This document shows, one piece after another, positions 6,164 to 13,182 of a DNA stretch of 13,182 nt. How positions within the stretch are numbered: the first letter of the stretch is position 1; every line of letters starts with the position of its first letter. This DNA comes from CAZGQY01 sp964528035 (GTDB taxonomy: Bacteria > Pseudomonadota > Gammaproteobacteria > Methylococcales > UBA1147). The position numbers were made by a program, and so were the translations under genes. The notes below the pieces were generated by a model. It did not search any database. It was not told the DNA's origin and worked only from the letters and a program-made list of their open reading frames with translations. Where the stretch lies: assembly GCA_964528035.1 (NCBI GenBank), contig CAZGQY010000120.1, positions 1 through 13,182 of the forward strand, given 5' to 3'.

Positions 6164-7112
6164 TTTCCAGATTTTCAATTACATTAACTAACTCTGCATC
6201 CAATGGTGCATTAATGGACACCTGATTGCCCGATTTCGGATGTTCAAAACCCAAGTAGGAAGCATGTAAAAACAAACGCTGTAAGCCACGTGATCGAAAC
6301 ATTCGATTTAATTGCTTATCTCCATAGCGCACATCTCCAGCAACAGGTAAGCCAATAGACGCCGCATGAACACGAATCTGATGAGTCCTGCCTGTTTTTG
6401 GCTGAGCCTCAACCCAAGTCGCATTGCTGAATGTTCGCTTGCGAATAAAGCTGGTACGAGAATCTTTCCCCAATTCTGAAATCTCAACCATCCACTCACC
6501 ACTTTTCTTTATATTTTTTCGCAGCGCTGCGTCGACAACTATTTTTTTCCTTTCTAATACACCGGACAACAATACCGAATATCGTTTTTTTACTTTATCG
6601 CTACGAAATAATTCGTGGAGATACTTCAATGTGGAACGCTTTTTTGCAATTAACAAACAACCGGATGTATCCCGATCCAGGCGATGCACCAACTCAAGAT
6701 ACCGATCATCGGGTCTCAATTCCCGCAACGCCTCGATCAAACCATAACTGAGTCCGGTTCCACCGTGGACAGCTAATCCACAGGGTTTATTGAATACCAA
6801 CAAATCAGAATCTTCATACAAGACACGATCACTCAATCGCTTGTGCAGATTTTTTGGTAAGGTATTTTGAGTTTCAATCGGTGTCATTCGCACCGGCGGT
6901 ATTCTCACAATATCCCCTGATTTTAGTCGATATTCAGCCTTGATCCTGCCTTTATTAACCCTAACCTCACCCTTTCTCAGCATCCGATATATCCTGCTTT
7001 TCGGTACGCCTTTCAAACAACTAATTAAAAAATTGTCAATTCTTTGCGACGCACGTTCACCATCTATAGTGATATATTGAACACGCGGAACCTGCAGATC
7101 TGATCCGTTCAT
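6147..7112 (-). CDS. rluC: 23S rRNA pseudouridine synthase RluC (positions 955/2504/2580)
   Basis: This 321-residue RluA-family synthase converts three uridines of 23S rRNA to pseudouridine. An S4 RNA-binding domain lies at about 20-75 (QRIDNFLISCLKGVPKSRIYRML, then KGEVRVNKGRIK). The catalytic domain has the family motif HRLDRDTSG (143-151, catalytic Asp146). It also has KPCGLAVHGG and, towards the end, PKTGRTHQIRVHA and RLFLHASYLGF. Length and sequence order match E. coli RluC (319 aa). The divergent rne gene next door is the typical neighbour. The ATG lacks a clear Shine-Dalgarno. A TATCAT lies six bases before it, which could be a -10 element of a leaderless message, but no good -35 is present. 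The HAD gene follows with a 17 bp overlap. Confidence 0.95.
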   Translation of the reverse strand: MNGSDLQVPRVQYITIDGERASQRIDNFLISCLKGVPKSRIYRMLRKGEVRVNKGRIKAEYRLKSGDIVRIPPVRMTPIETQNTLPKNLHKRLSDRVLYEDSDLLVFNKPCGLAVHGGTGLSYGLIEALRELRPDDRYLELVHRLDRDTSGCLLIAKKRSTLKYLHELFRSDKVKKRYSVLLSGVLERKKIVVDAALRKNIKKSGEWMVEISELGKDSRTSFIRKRTFSNATWVEAQPKTGRTHQIRVHAASIGLPVAGDVRYGDKQLNRMFRSRGLQRLFLHASYLGFEHPKSGNQVSINAPLDAELVNVIENLENEKDL

Positions 7113-7142
7113 GGCGGAATGATAGCAGTTTCAACAATGAAA

Positions 7143-7171
7143 TTGATGCTTTCGACTAAGATTGTTATAGT
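7143..7171 (+). promoter_or_regulatory. Predicted sigma70 promoter for rne
   Basis: TTGATG (7143-7148, 4/6 to consensus), a 17 bp spacer and TATAGT (7166-7171, 5/6) point toward rne. The start would be near 7178, giving a leader of about 715 bases, 160 of which come from the fold-back element. Confidence 0.5.
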
Positions 7172-7431
7172 AGAGGTAGTGACCAGAAGAATAATGTTAC
7201 CAGGTTAAATGTCCGGAGACCGGGATTGAATGACATCTCATTGCCAGCTCCAGGAAACGATCCGAAAATAGAACTCGTGGCAAGGGATAGAGGAATTGAG
7301 TCCTGGTTTTAGATCGTAGTGCTGGAAAACTGGGCATCTTTTAAACGATTTTAATCGGATTGTGGGCTACCCCCCATTTTTCCACAGTAGGCTAACTATT
7401 CCTGAATTACCTCTTAATGCCTGCTGAATAA

Positions 7432-7591
7432 GGAGCGAGGTTTTAATAATATGCGAAAGATTGACGCAGGATTATTGTTTGTCTTCAAGGCGTAGCAACA
7501 GGCGCATAGCAGGGCTACGCAACTGTTGCTACAACGCAGAAGACGGACAATAAGACCAGTCAAGATTCGTATATTATTGAATCCTCGCTCC
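7432..7591. mobile_element. 160 bp fold-back (MITE-like) element in the rne leader
   Basis: The ends are long inverted repeats. GGAGCGAGG, a three-base step and AATAATATGCGAA on the left match the reverse complement of the right end (TTCGTATATTATTGAATCC plus TCGCTCC), with three mismatches in 26 bases. The pairing continues inward: ATTGTTTGTCTTC (7474-7486) with GAAGACGGACAAT (7539-7551), GTAGCAACAG (7492-7501) with CTGTTGCTAC (7523-7532), and GCATAGC (7504-7510) with GCTACGC (7514-7520). The whole element therefore folds into one hairpin. TAA flanks it on both sides (7429-7431 and 7592-7594), which fits a 3 bp target duplication. It has no coding capacity. Mobilisation by a transposase in trans is inferred. 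Confidence 0.75.
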
Positions 7592-7893
7592 TAAATACAA
7601 ATTTGGGTTTTATCGCTCAACCCCTGATGAGCGACTTGCGTGTCTCAAACGCAACAAATACAGAAGAACCAGTTGAATCGGTCCATACTTTGTGGCCAAA
7701 ACCCTAACTGGTAGATTGCGCGGAAAAAACTTGATCAATATCCTGACAATTGAAAGGATCATGGCTTTTGTAGAAGTCATCCACTTATCGCCGACTTATG
7801 TTCGGACGTATACAGATTCCCCTGTTCCGGGAAAATCTATTCCGCAGCACTTAACTTCTCCTCGCGCTGGGACGCTAATGGAAGAAATACAGA

Positions 7894-10488
7894 ATGAAAA
7901 GAATGCTTATCAACGCTACACAGGCAGAAGAACTGCGTGTTGCCTTGGTAGATGGACAGAAACTTTACGACTTTGACATAGAAATACCCTCCAGGGAGCA
8001 GAAAAAATCAAATATTTACAAGGGTAAAATTACCCGCATAGAACCAAGCCTGGAAGCTGCTTTCGTAGATTACGGAGCCGAGCGCCATGGGTTTTTGCCA
8101 TTCAAGGAAATTGCATCTGAATATTTTACCGGACCGAATTCGGCTAACCAAAGTCGCTCCGGTATCAAAGATCGTATTAGTGAAGGCCTGGAACTTGTTG
8201 TTCAGATTGAAAAAGAGGAACGCGGCAATAAAGGCGCTGCGCTTACCACTTATTTAAGCCTGGCAGGAAGTTATCTGGTTCTGATGCCTAATAATCCTCG
8301 GGCCGGCGGCATTTCCCGACGGATAGATGGCGACAGTCGTACTGACCTTAAAGAAATTATAGATACCCTTGAAATTCCCGACGGTATGGGTTTGATTGTC
8401 CGTACTGCGGGTGGTGGCAAGAACAACGAAGAACTCCAGTGGGATCTGAATTATCTACTTCAATTGTGGGAAGCTATAGAGCGTTCAGCACAGGAGAAAG
8501 CAGCACCTTTCCTTATTTTCCAGGAAAGCAACGTCATTATCCGTGCATTGCGGGATCATCTTCGAGCCGACATCGATGAAATATTAATCGATAGTCCGGC
8601 AACATTCAGGTTGGTATGTAACTTTTTGCAACAGGTTATGCCACCGTTTCTGGAAAAAGCCCAACTTTACGAAGACTCAGTCCCGCTATTCAGTCGTTAT
8701 CAGATTGAAAGTCAAATTGAAATGGCCTACAACCGGGAAGTTTCTCTCCCATCTGGTGGTGCGATTGTTATCGATCACACCGAGGCATTGACATCAATCG
8801 ATATCAATTCCGGCCGGGCAACTAAGGGGGCGGACATAGAAGAAACCGCTTTAAACACAAACCTGGAGGCCTCCCTTGAAATCGCAAGACAGTTACGACT
8901 ACGGGACCTAGGAGGCTTGTTCGTCATTGACTTTATTGACATGATGGCAAGCCGCAACCAACGTGCGATTGAAAACCAGCTACGAGACGCAGTGAAAATG
9001 GATCGTGCACGGGTTCAAATAGGCAGAATATCCCGGTTCGGACTACTCGAACTCTCCAGGCAACGACTGCGCCCTTCTCTCGGAGAATCCAGTCAGCTGG
9101 TCTGCCCCAGATGTTCCGGCCATGGCTCGATACGGAGTGTAGAGTCTCTCGCACTTTCCGTACTTCGGATTATCGAAGAAGATGCAATGAAGAAGAACAG
9201 CGAAAAAATAATCGCACATCTGCCGGTTGAATCGGCAACCTTCCTGCTCAATGAAAAACGTCCGGTAATTGATCAAATTGAGAAACGTCATGAGGTCTCT
9301 GTGGTCATTCTTCCTTGCAAACACTTGGAAACACCGGCATACGAAATTAATCGCCTTCGCATGAATGATGAAGCCGAGGAAACCAATAGCTACCAAAAAT
9401 TAAAAAATGTAAGCAACGACAAACTTCCTGACTTTGCTCGTCAGGCTACTGCAAAACAAGAAGAGCCTGCAGTGAAAGAATTCTTACCGGAATCACCAGC
9501 GCCAATTTCAAATAAACAATCGCATGGTTTTTTCAAACAATTCTGGAAAAAAATGGTAGGAAATACTGTATCTGAGGAAAAGCCGAGCGAGCGAAAAGCT
9601 GCAAAGCAAACAAGAAGCAAGACCGGTCAAAAATCTGAAAATCGCGACGGGAATCGGAACAACAGCTCCGCTTCATCTGAAAATCGGCGCGGGAATAAAA
9701 AAACCAGGCGACCCCGGAATAACGAACAAACGAAAAACAAGAATATCGAAGATCAACAATCAAAATCTGATTCACCTGTCGAAAAGACTAATAATAAGCG
9801 AAGAGAAGGCCCCAAGCGGAGCATCAACAGGCGCCGCCGTCCTCGAAGAAACAGATCTCAAGGCCCGTCTACTGCTAAAGTAGAACAAACTGCATCCGAC
9901 AATGAAAATCAAACAGCCAATACTACACAACAAGGCGAAACCAATAAAACGATTCCAATAGAAACTGAAGCATCCCCGGCCAATCTCACCGCGAAACCTG
10001 GAGAACTGCCTCCTGCTAATACTGCGGATACCAATGCAATGCGTGCAACGGTACCGATACAACAAGAATCTGGCACACCTCAGGTGGTAGAAACTAATCC
10101 GCAACCATTGACCAACAACAGCACCGATAGGTTCGCTTCATCACCTTTAGATCAGCCGTCATCAACCTTTGACACTAATCAGTCAGACTCTGTCGACCCT
10201 GTCGTAAACAAATCAGTAACAAGCGATATTCAACCAGAAAGCAGTAAGGAACCAGACAGTTCCGGACAGATTCAACCATCAGAAACACCGAAACCAAAGC
10301 AAGTTCGCTCAAGAAGATCTTCTACTAGAACTCGCCGACCCTCTAATCGGCGTCGCGGCCCAAAGCCCCGTCCAGAGACTAAAGAAGATTTATCGGTTCC
10401 AACAGAAAATCAAAATACTGGCAGCGTGGAAAATGAAATAAATATTGAACAACCCAGTATCCCTCCAAAGGACGACCAGTCGGAATAA
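7894..10488 (+). CDS. rne: Ribonuclease E (endoribonuclease, RNA degradosome scaffold)
   Basis: This 864-residue protein makes single-strand cuts in mRNA and processes rRNA and tRNA precursors. The catalytic half is complete. An S1 domain lies at about 38-125. The 5' sensor region ends in GLIVRTAG at about 166-173. Asp303 (SIDIN) and Asp346 (VIDFID) bind the catalytic magnesium, and CPRC (404-407) is the zinc link of the tetramer. These match E. coli numbering. After about residue 500 the sequence is low-complexity. HGFFKQFWKKMVG (544-556) is an amphipathic membrane-targeting helix. Arg-rich RNA-binding blocks lie near 598-610, around RSINRRRRPRRNRS, and near the C-terminus (RSRRSSTRTRRPSNRRRG). 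The C-terminal half is about 200 residues shorter than in E. coli, so the helicase and PNPase sites cannot be placed. GGAAG lies nine bases before the ATG. The MKRMLINATQ start agrees with the family. Confidence 0.97.
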   Translation: MKRMLINATQAEELRVALVDGQKLYDFDIEIPSREQKKSNIYKGKITRIEPSLEAAFVDYGAERHGFLPFKEIASEYFTGPNSANQSRSGIKDRISEGLELVVQIEKEERGNKGAALTTYLSLAGSYLVLMPNNPRAGGISRRIDGDSRTDLKEIIDTLEIPDGMGLIVRTAGGGKNNEELQWDLNYLLQLWEAIERSAQEKAAPFLIFQESNVIIRALRDHLRADIDEILIDSPATFRLVCNFLQQVMPPFLEKAQLYEDSVPLFSRYQIESQIEMAYNREVSLPSGGAIVIDHTEALTSIDINSGRATKGADIEETALNTNLEASLEIARQLRLRDLGGLFVIDFIDMMASRNQRAIENQLRDAVKMDRARVQIGRISRFGLLELSRQRLRPSLGESSQLVCPRCSGHGSIRSVESLALSVLRIIEEDAMKKNSEKIIAHLPVESATFLLNEKRPVIDQIEKRHEVSVVILPCKHLETPAYEINRLRMNDEAEETNSYQKLKNVSNDKLPDFARQATAKQEEPAVKEFLPESPAPISNKQSHGFFKQFWKKMVGNTVSEEKPSERKAAKQTRSKTGQKSENRDGNRNNSSASSENRRGNKKTRRPRNNEQTKNKNIEDQQSKSDSPVEKTNNKRREGPKRSINRRRRPRRNRSQGPSTAKVEQTASDNENQTANTTQQGETNKTIPIETEASPANLTAKPGELPPANTADTNAMRATVPIQQESGTPQVVETNPQPLTNNSTDRFASSPLDQPSSTFDTNQSDSVDPVVNKSVTSDIQPESSKEPDSSGQIQPSETPKPKQVRSRRSSTRTRRPSNRRRGPKPRPETKEDLSVPTENQNTGSVENEINIEQPSIPPKDDQSE

Positions 10489-10512
10489 TCTAACCCCCGA
10501 AGTACCTAAAAA

Positions 10513-10534
10513 GGCGGCTCCGGAGAGGGCTGCC
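10513..10534 (+). terminator. Possible rne terminator hairpin
   Basis: GGCGGCTC pairs with GGGCTGCC around a six-base loop CGGAGA, an 8 bp stem including two G-T pairs, 25 bases after the rne stop. It is followed by CTCCCCTTCGATTT, not by a proper T-run, so it may instead be a 3' end protected from decay. Confidence 0.3.
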
Positions 10535-10950
10535 CTCCCCTTCGATTTGACGGTATACAGCAACTGTCACTGAACCTGCCCATGGCGCAATGCCTGGGCT
10601 GGCCGAAAACACTCTGTACCAATTATTGCCCCCAAAGACTAAAACCCGTGGTACCATCTGATTGTTTATTGTCTTTTGAATATTTCAACTTATTTCGGTT
10701 GTCAATAATTTTTACAGATTTGGGTTAGCATTTAAATTAAACGCCCAATAAAAGATTTTTATGAATGAATACATGAGACTAAGAAACATGGAGTAATTAT
10801 TGCTGTATTAAATGTGACTAATTTGAAATGAATCTCAGTATCTTTTCAGAACATTTTGTATTGTGGATACAAGTCATAGATTTTTTTATGATCCACCACA
10901 CAACTGAAATTCGGCTGAAAATGTTTACTCTTTATGGGCAAACCGGGCTC

Positions 10951-11118
10951 CTAGTACTCCATCACAGTTGTGTTGGGGGGGGGTAGGTTATGTCGAGAAG
11001 TGGTCAGCTGCTAGGCGCACGAGCGCAGGACTAGTCGCACGTGTCAAGCGAGTGCAACAACGCAGATGGCTGCTTATCGGCTGATATACCCGTCAATACA
11101 ACTGTGATGGAGTACTAG
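10951..11118. mobile_element. 168 bp palindromic (MITE-like) element with CTAG ends, copy 1
   Basis: The left end begins CTAGTACTCCATCACAG and continues TTGTGTTG. The right end is its reverse complement, ending CTGTGATGGAGTACTAG. The 25-base inverted repeats differ at one position. Inside are a run of nine G, GTAGGTTATGTCGAG and a GC-rich core that pairs only partly with the right half. There is no coding capacity. CTAG at each boundary may be a 4 bp target duplication of the kind made by IS5-type transposases, or simply part of the repeat. A second copy begins at 13128 in the same orientation, which proves that this is a dispersed repeat. Confidence 0.8.
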
Positions 11119-11182
11119 CCTAATTAAAAAAAATGAATCATTTCAATCTCTGTTTATTTCCACTAAATTTTGGTAGCTGGTC

Positions 11183-11554
11183 ATGAAAAATAATGAAAAT
11201 AAAACAAAATCTGACTTTAACTTCGACTATTGGGTAAATTTAGCATCTAATGATCCCGTTAATTTCCAAGTACAAAAAAACGCTGCAATAGACTCATTGA
11301 TAAATGAGTCTCCGGAACATCTTCGGCATCGATTAAGAGGATTACAGTGGAGAATTGACATAGAAGTAAAACGCAGCAAAAACTCATTAGACAGTTGCGT
11401 GCGAATCCAGAAAATGATGATGGATATCATTTATGCCCCTGGAGGATTGGTCGAATCATTACACCAACTGACCGAACCAGAAGCCTCGTCAACGAAAAAA
11501 CATCTTAACCCAAAAAGTAATGTCGTTGCATTTACAAATAAATCTGAAACTTAA
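11183..11554 (+). CDS. DUF3135-family protein of unknown function
   Basis: This small soluble protein of 123 residues has no signal peptide or membrane segment. Residues about 14-97 carry the pattern I associate with the DUF3135 family: FDYWVNLASNDPVNFQ, then a helix with INESPEHLRHRLRGLQWRID, then KRSKNSLDSCVRIQKMMMD and a GGLVESLHQL end. The family is found in gammaproteobacteria and has no assigned function. The tail after residue 98 is polar and probably disordered. In-frame stop TAG lies three codons before the ATG, so this start is the only reasonable one. The ribosome-binding site is weak (GGTAG). The gene lies 64 bp after the palindromic element and 242 bp before xseA in the same direction. 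Confidence 0.75.
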   Translation: MKNNENKTKSDFNFDYWVNLASNDPVNFQVQKNAAIDSLINESPEHLRHRLRGLQWRIDIEVKRSKNSLDSCVRIQKMMMDIIYAPGGLVESLHQLTEPEASSTKKHLNPKSNVVAFTNKSET

Positions 11555-11796
11555 TCTCAGTTGATTTCAGACAGAAAAGAATACACCATTCGGCTTAGTT
11601 GTACCGCTCTTTCCAATAATTTGAACCCTGTGTTTAAATGGGAATTTCTGGTATTCCACGAATATAGTCGTTATGAAATATTGGGCTAAATATTCAGGGT
11701 TTCATTAAGTTTTCGTCAATTCTGCTAAAAGCTACTGGGCTGAAGGAACTGTAATAAACAGCTATTCTCGACGACATAACTGACGCTACGAACTCC

Positions 11797-13131
11797 ATGC
11801 GAAAAGTGTATACAGTTTCTCAACTTAACAGGGAAACAAAAATCCTACTGGCAGACCACTACTTATCGATCAGAGTAGAAGGTGAAATCTCCAATATGGC
11901 AAGCCCGGCTTCCGGCCATATCTACTTTACTCTGAAAGACTCTTCTTCCCAGGTTCGTTGTGCAATGTTTCGCACGAATCGTCGTAAACTTGAGCATCAA
12001 CCGGGTAATGGCGATCACGTGATTGTCTCCGCTAATGTTGGCCTTTATGAAGCGAGGGGCGAGTATCAACTTATCGTAACGAATATGGAAGAAGCCGGGG
12101 ATGGTGCGTTGCAGCGAGCATTTGAGCAACTAAAACGCCGGTTGTCTGAAGAAGGTCTGTTTGATCAGGAAAGAAAAAATACCATCCCGCGCCTACCCAC
12201 AAAAATCGGTATTATCACTTCTCCAACGGGCGCGGCAATTAGAGATATTCTTTCAGTACTCAAAAGAAGATTTCCATCCATACCCGTGGTTATTTTCCCA
12301 GTTGCGGTTCAGGGAATCGACGCCAAATACGAAATTACCGCCACAATCGAAAAAATATCTGCTGACAACAGCTGCGATGTACTTTTGATTTCCAGAGGCG
12401 GTGGCTCATTGGAAGACCTATGGGCATTCAACGAAGAAACTGTCGCGCGGGCCATTGCCAATTGCCCCATTCCCATAGTGACTGGCATTGGCCACGAAAC
12501 TGATTTCACCATTGCGGATTTTGTCGCCGACCTTCGCGCGCCCACTCCATCGGCAGCAGCAGAATCGGTCACTCCAGACCAGGTTGAATGGATCTTAAAC
12601 TTCAGCCGCATCGAATCACAACTGTTACAGATAATGCGAGCCCACACGAACTCTCGGATAAATTCCCTGCAATGGATTAGCAAACGGCTACACCAAGTAC
12701 ATCCTGGAAAACGCCTGCAAGATCAGGAGCAACGCCTGGATGAATTGGATTCTCGCATCAGAAGATCAATGAGTTCCAGAATCAACCACGCGACTGCACA
12801 TATTGCGACGACTATGGCGCTGCTGTTGCAACACAATCCAACACATCGTTTAGTCGCTTTACAATCACAACACACACAATTGTCTCACCGATTGAATAAC
12901 GCGATATCCAGAACCATTGAAAAAAGGCAGCAAATATTAAGTGAATTAGCTAGAACTTTGCATACAGTCAGTCCTCTGGCCACGCTTTCGAGAGGCTACG
13001 CGATTGTTTCCACTGCTGGAGACGGAAATATCCTAAGATCGTCAGACGAAGTCGTTACGGGAGATGAGATCGAAACCCGACTGGCAAAAGGTCGGCTTAT
13101 TTGTCTGGTTGAAAAAACATTGGATAGCTAG
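11797..13131 (+). CDS. xseA: Exodeoxyribonuclease VII large subunit
   Basis: This 444-residue catalytic subunit of ExoVII, with the small subunit XseB (not in the window), degrades single-stranded DNA from either end in repair. An N-terminal OB-fold DNA-binding domain covers about 1-100 (VEGEISNMASPASGHIYFTLKD). The nuclease domain follows with GIITSPTGAAIRDIL (Asp150), SRGGGSLEDLWAFNEE (Arg200) and GIGHETDFTIADFVADLRAPTPSAAAE (His233, Asp236). These four residues correspond to the E. coli active site with a constant offset of five. A long helical coiled region at about 265-390 and a C-terminal segment with LSRGYAIVS complete the protein. TAA lies seven codons before the ATG, and no Shine-Dalgarno is visible. 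The stop TAG (13129-13131) lies inside the CTAG boundary of a palindromic repeat. The protein ends LVEKTLDS, slightly shorter than E. coli. Confidence 0.96.
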   Translation: MRKVYTVSQLNRETKILLADHYLSIRVEGEISNMASPASGHIYFTLKDSSSQVRCAMFRTNRRKLEHQPGNGDHVIVSANVGLYEARGEYQLIVTNMEEAGDGALQRAFEQLKRRLSEEGLFDQERKNTIPRLPTKIGIITSPTGAAIRDILSVLKRRFPSIPVVIFPVAVQGIDAKYEITATIEKISADNSCDVLLISRGGGSLEDLWAFNEETVARAIANCPIPIVTGIGHETDFTIADFVADLRAPTPSAAAESVTPDQVEWILNFSRIESQLLQIMRAHTNSRINSLQWISKRLHQVHPGKRLQDQEQRLDELDSRIRRSMSSRINHATAHIATTMALLLQHNPTHRLVALQSQHTQLSHRLNNAISRTIEKRQQILSELARTLHTVSPLATLSRGYAIVSTAGDGNILRSSDEVVTGDEIETRLAKGRLICLVEKTLDS

Positions 13132-13182
13132 TACTCCATCACAGTTGTGTTGGGGGGTAGGTTATGTCGAGAAGTGGTCAGC
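13128..13182. mobile_element. CTAG palindromic element, copy 2 (cut by window end)
   Basis: Starting at CTAG 13128-13131, the sequence repeats the left end of the element at 10951 for all 55 bases available. The only difference is the G-run, six G here against nine in copy 1. It has the same orientation as copy 1. It begins at the xseA stop codon and continues past the window. Confidence 0.85.

Larger units (their letters stand above)
7113..7893. other. Divergent rluC/rne control region and long rne leader
   Basis: These 781 bases contain no supported gene. They hold, from left to right, the rluC upstream bases, a sigma70 promoter pointing to rne, about 255 bases of leader without a strong structure that I can see, a 160 bp fold-back element, a 7 bp hairpin TCGCTCA/TGAGCGA at 7613-7634, and a further 260 bases up to the rne start. 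A frame open at 7692-7976 overlaps the rne start and looks accidental. In E. coli a structured rne leader of about 360 nt is the target for RNase E autoregulation. A similar role here is inferred. Confidence 0.55.
10489..11182. other. 694 bp gap after rne holding a palindromic element
   Basis: No gene of known type is supported. The stretch contains a possible terminator hairpin at 10513-10534, AT-rich sequence from about 10660 to 10940, the 168 bp CTAG-bounded element at 10951-11118, and the short upstream region of the DUF3135 gene. A 52-codon frame at 10828-10986 runs into the element, has no ribosome-binding site and resembles nothing I know. Confidence 0.5.

Noticed and set aside
7692..7976. 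Possible 94-residue leader peptide gene overlapping the rne start
   Set aside because: It overlaps the first 83 bases of rne in another frame, has no ribosome-binding site and no known motif. An upstream regulatory peptide cannot be excluded but is not supported.
8775..10104. Several minus-strand open frames opposite rne
   Set aside because: They are antisense shadows of a highly conserved coding sequence and of its low-complexity tail, with no independent support.
10828..10986. 52-codon frame ending inside the CTAG element
   Set aside because: No Shine-Dalgarno; the last ten codons come from the repeat; no recognisable protein features.
11543..11571. TCTGAAA/TTTCAGA inverted repeat over the DUF3135 stop as a terminator
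   Set aside because: The 15-base loop and lack of a T-run make it a poor candidate; it may be chance.

Overview
The window looks like a piece of a gammaproteobacterial chromosome of moderate G+C. The core genes are gammaproteobacterial in type: an RNase E whose catalytic residues fall at E. coli numbering, RluC, a PhoQ-like histidine kinase, XseA and a DUF3135 protein. The order rne / rluC / HAD phosphatase / sppA, with rluC divergent from rne, resembles the Pseudomonas arrangement as I recall it. No species can be named from the sequence alone.

Layout from the left. Positions 1-1550 are accessory DNA. They hold the C-terminal end of an IS3-family transposase, about 370 bp with no convincing gene, an integron attC-like recombination site, a BrnT/BrnA toxin-antitoxin pair on the minus strand with a clear promoter and palindromic operator, and a 3' relic of a group II intron (domain VI plus half of domain V). 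Positions 1551-3828 (minus) encode a PepSY-domain exported protein, an OmpR/PhoP-type response regulator and a PhoQ-like sensor kinase as one compact operon. Positions 3977-4957 (minus) encode an inner-membrane S49 protease of the SppA family. After a 0.5 kb non-coding stretch, rluC and a phosphoglycolate-phosphatase-like HAD hydrolase overlap on the minus strand.

A 781 bp divergent region separates rluC from rne. It carries a good sigma70 promoter that would give rne a leader of about 0.7 kb. Inside that leader lies a 160 bp fold-back element with long terminal inverted repeats and a TAA target duplication. RNase E (864 aa) has an intact catalytic half, a membrane-targeting helix and a short Arg-rich, low-complexity tail.

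Downstream of rne a second, unrelated palindromic element (168 bp, 25 bp inverted repeats bounded by CTAG) sits in a 694 bp gap. After it come a DUF3135 gene and xseA. A second copy of the CTAG element begins exactly at the xseA stop codon and runs off the window end, so the TAG stop lies inside the repeat's CTAG boundary.

The rne and rluC genes act in RNA processing and ribosome modification, xseA acts in DNA repair, and sppA and the PepSY/two-component operon act at the envelope. I see no large new multi-gene system. The notable content is the small non-autonomous palindromic elements placed in the rne leader and at the xseA stop, and the integron and retroelement debris around brnTA.
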